5,552 nucleotides of DNA, taken from contig JAFOBK010000133.1 of assembly GCA_017381835.1 (NCBI GenBank), positions 1-5,552 on the forward strand, given 5' to 3'. The notes beneath the pieces were generated by a model. The model did no database searches. It saw only the letters and a list, made by a program, of their open reading frames with translations, and was not told the origin of the DNA. Origin of the DNA: Oscillospiraceae bacterium (GTDB lineage Bacteria; Bacillota_A; Clostridia; Oscillospirales; Oscillospiraceae). Of the stretch, positions 5,095-5,552 are shown piece after piece (the first letter of the stretch is position 1; every line of letters starts with the position of its first letter). A program made the translations under genes and the position numbers.

Positions 5095-5358
5095 TGTAGG
5101 GGAGGGTCTTGACCCTCCCGCACAGAATGCATGATCGAATTCGCTGAAACCCCATGTGGAAACGCAGAATGTTCCGTTCCTTGTCATCCTGAGTGAGCGC
5201 AGCGAATCGAAGGATCTACGCATCATCGATACTGCCAAGATCCTTCGACTCCCGTTGGTCGCTCAGGATGACAGACTTGGCGCTTTGAGCCTTTTCGCCT
5301 AAAACCCATGCAGAAACGAAAACTTGTGCCGCCGGGAGGGCCTTGACCCTCCCCTACA
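5095..5358. repeat. Composite palindromic element, copy B (264 bp, MITE/REP-like)
   Basis: Same architecture and orientation as copy A: terminal inverted repeats 5095-5120 and 5333-5358 (two differences between the ends), 61 nt to the inner inverted repeat as in copy A, and two interspersed modules (5137-5170, 5293-5336). The left end and inner left arm are identical to copy A over long runs; the inner right arm has one difference; the segment right of it (5274-5332) is more diverged. The right end lies only 10 nt before the ribosome site of the AraC-type gene. Confidence 0.85.
5182..5273. repeat. Inner inverted repeat of copy B, with inverted loop
   Basis: Arms 5182-5216 and 5239-5273 have the same sequence and orientation as those in copy A (one C/T change in the right arm). 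The 22-nt loop (5217-5238), however, matches the reverse complement of the copy A loop at 19 of 22 positions, against 14 of 22 in direct alignment. Confidence 0.85.
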
Positions 5359-5378
5359 AGCGCATAATGGAGGTCTTT

Positions 5379-5552
5379 ATGTCTGATTACCAAAAGCGCG
5401 GATATTTATTGGAAAATTTCCGCTAGTTTCACTTAAATTCCCCGGGCGGTGCGGATGTGGAATACCATTACCACGAATTCTGCAAGCTGCTTCTGCTGGT
5501 TTCCGGTCGGGGCGGCTATATGGTGGACAGCCAGCGCTATCTGCTGCAGCCG
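5379..5552 (+). pseudogene. AraC-family transcriptional regulator, 5' end, interrupted by in-frame TAG
   Basis: GGAGG (5369-5373) stands 5 nt before ATG (5379). The frame reads MSDYQKRGYLLENFR, then TAG (5424-5426), then continues without shift as FHLNSPGGADVEYHYHEFCK and LLLLVSGRGGYMVDSQRYLLQP to the window edge. This matches the N-terminal cupin-like sensor domain of AraC-type regulators (HYHEF-K, G-GGYMVD-Q-YLLQP); the helix-turn-helix part would lie beyond the edge, the usual length being about 280-300 aa. Related proteins usually have a hydrophobic residue where the stop falls, so TTG to TAG is a one-base explanation. A restart at the GTG 12 codons after the stop (5460) is possible but has only a weak ribosome site and would lose the first strand. 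Alternatives are a sequencing error or readthrough. No promoter is clear; the upstream DNA is repeat element B. Confidence 0.65.

Noticed and set aside
4812..5358. CRISPR-like array of repeats and inserts
   Set aside because: The inserts are themselves related palindromic elements of 72-264 bp, not unique short spacers; no cas genes or leader are seen.
2222..5358. Composite transposon carrying the amylase operon
   Set aside because: The bracketing repeats carry no transposase, and the operon looks native in composition; recombination between direct repeats is enough to explain any mobility.

Overview
The window looks like a chromosomal segment of a strictly anaerobic gut-type Clostridium relative; Oscillospiraceae/Ruminococcaceae is my best guess. 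Grounds: a nickel-iron CO dehydrogenase gene with clostridial-style signals (strong AGGAGG sites, a TTG start), a LrgAB pair, a cytosolic GH13 enzyme, fairly high GC, and dense families of short palindromic repeats of a kind I associate with gut Clostridia. The taxonomic call is inference.

Layout, left to right. (1) 1-766, minus: the N-terminal 255 codons of an anaerobic CO dehydrogenase (cooS), running off the left edge, with a clear sigma-70-type promoter and a long inverted repeat upstream. (2) 1036-2083, minus: lrgA-lrgB, overlapping by 8 bases, with their own promoter and a strong terminator that separates them from cooS. (3) 2187-2535: repeat block 1, holding one complete 262-bp element with nested inverted repeats. 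(4) 2589-4604, minus: a two-gene operon of a 614-aa GH13 alpha-glucan hydrolase followed, with no gap (TAAATG), by a 56-aa cysteine-rich protein of unknown function; promoter and terminator are both visible. (5) 4683-5358: a short purine tandem repeat, then repeat block 2, a series of three palindromic elements separated by a conserved 25-26-nt spacer; the last is a second copy of the 262-bp element. (6) 5379-5552, plus: the start of an AraC-family regulator whose reading frame is broken by TAG at codon 16.

The genes fit a fermentative or acetogenic anaerobe: alpha-glucan breakdown feeding pyruvate, a LrgAB membrane system linked in some Firmicutes to pyruvate transport, and CO/CO2 redox chemistry by CooS. 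That link is inference, since each unit has its own promoter.

The most unusual content is in the repeats. The two large copies are direct repeats 2,873 bp apart that bracket the amylase operon. Their arms lie in the same orientation, but their 22-nt central loop is inverted in one copy relative to the other. The terminal hairpins differ in arm sequence from element to element yet keep pairing, with most departures being G-U wobbles.
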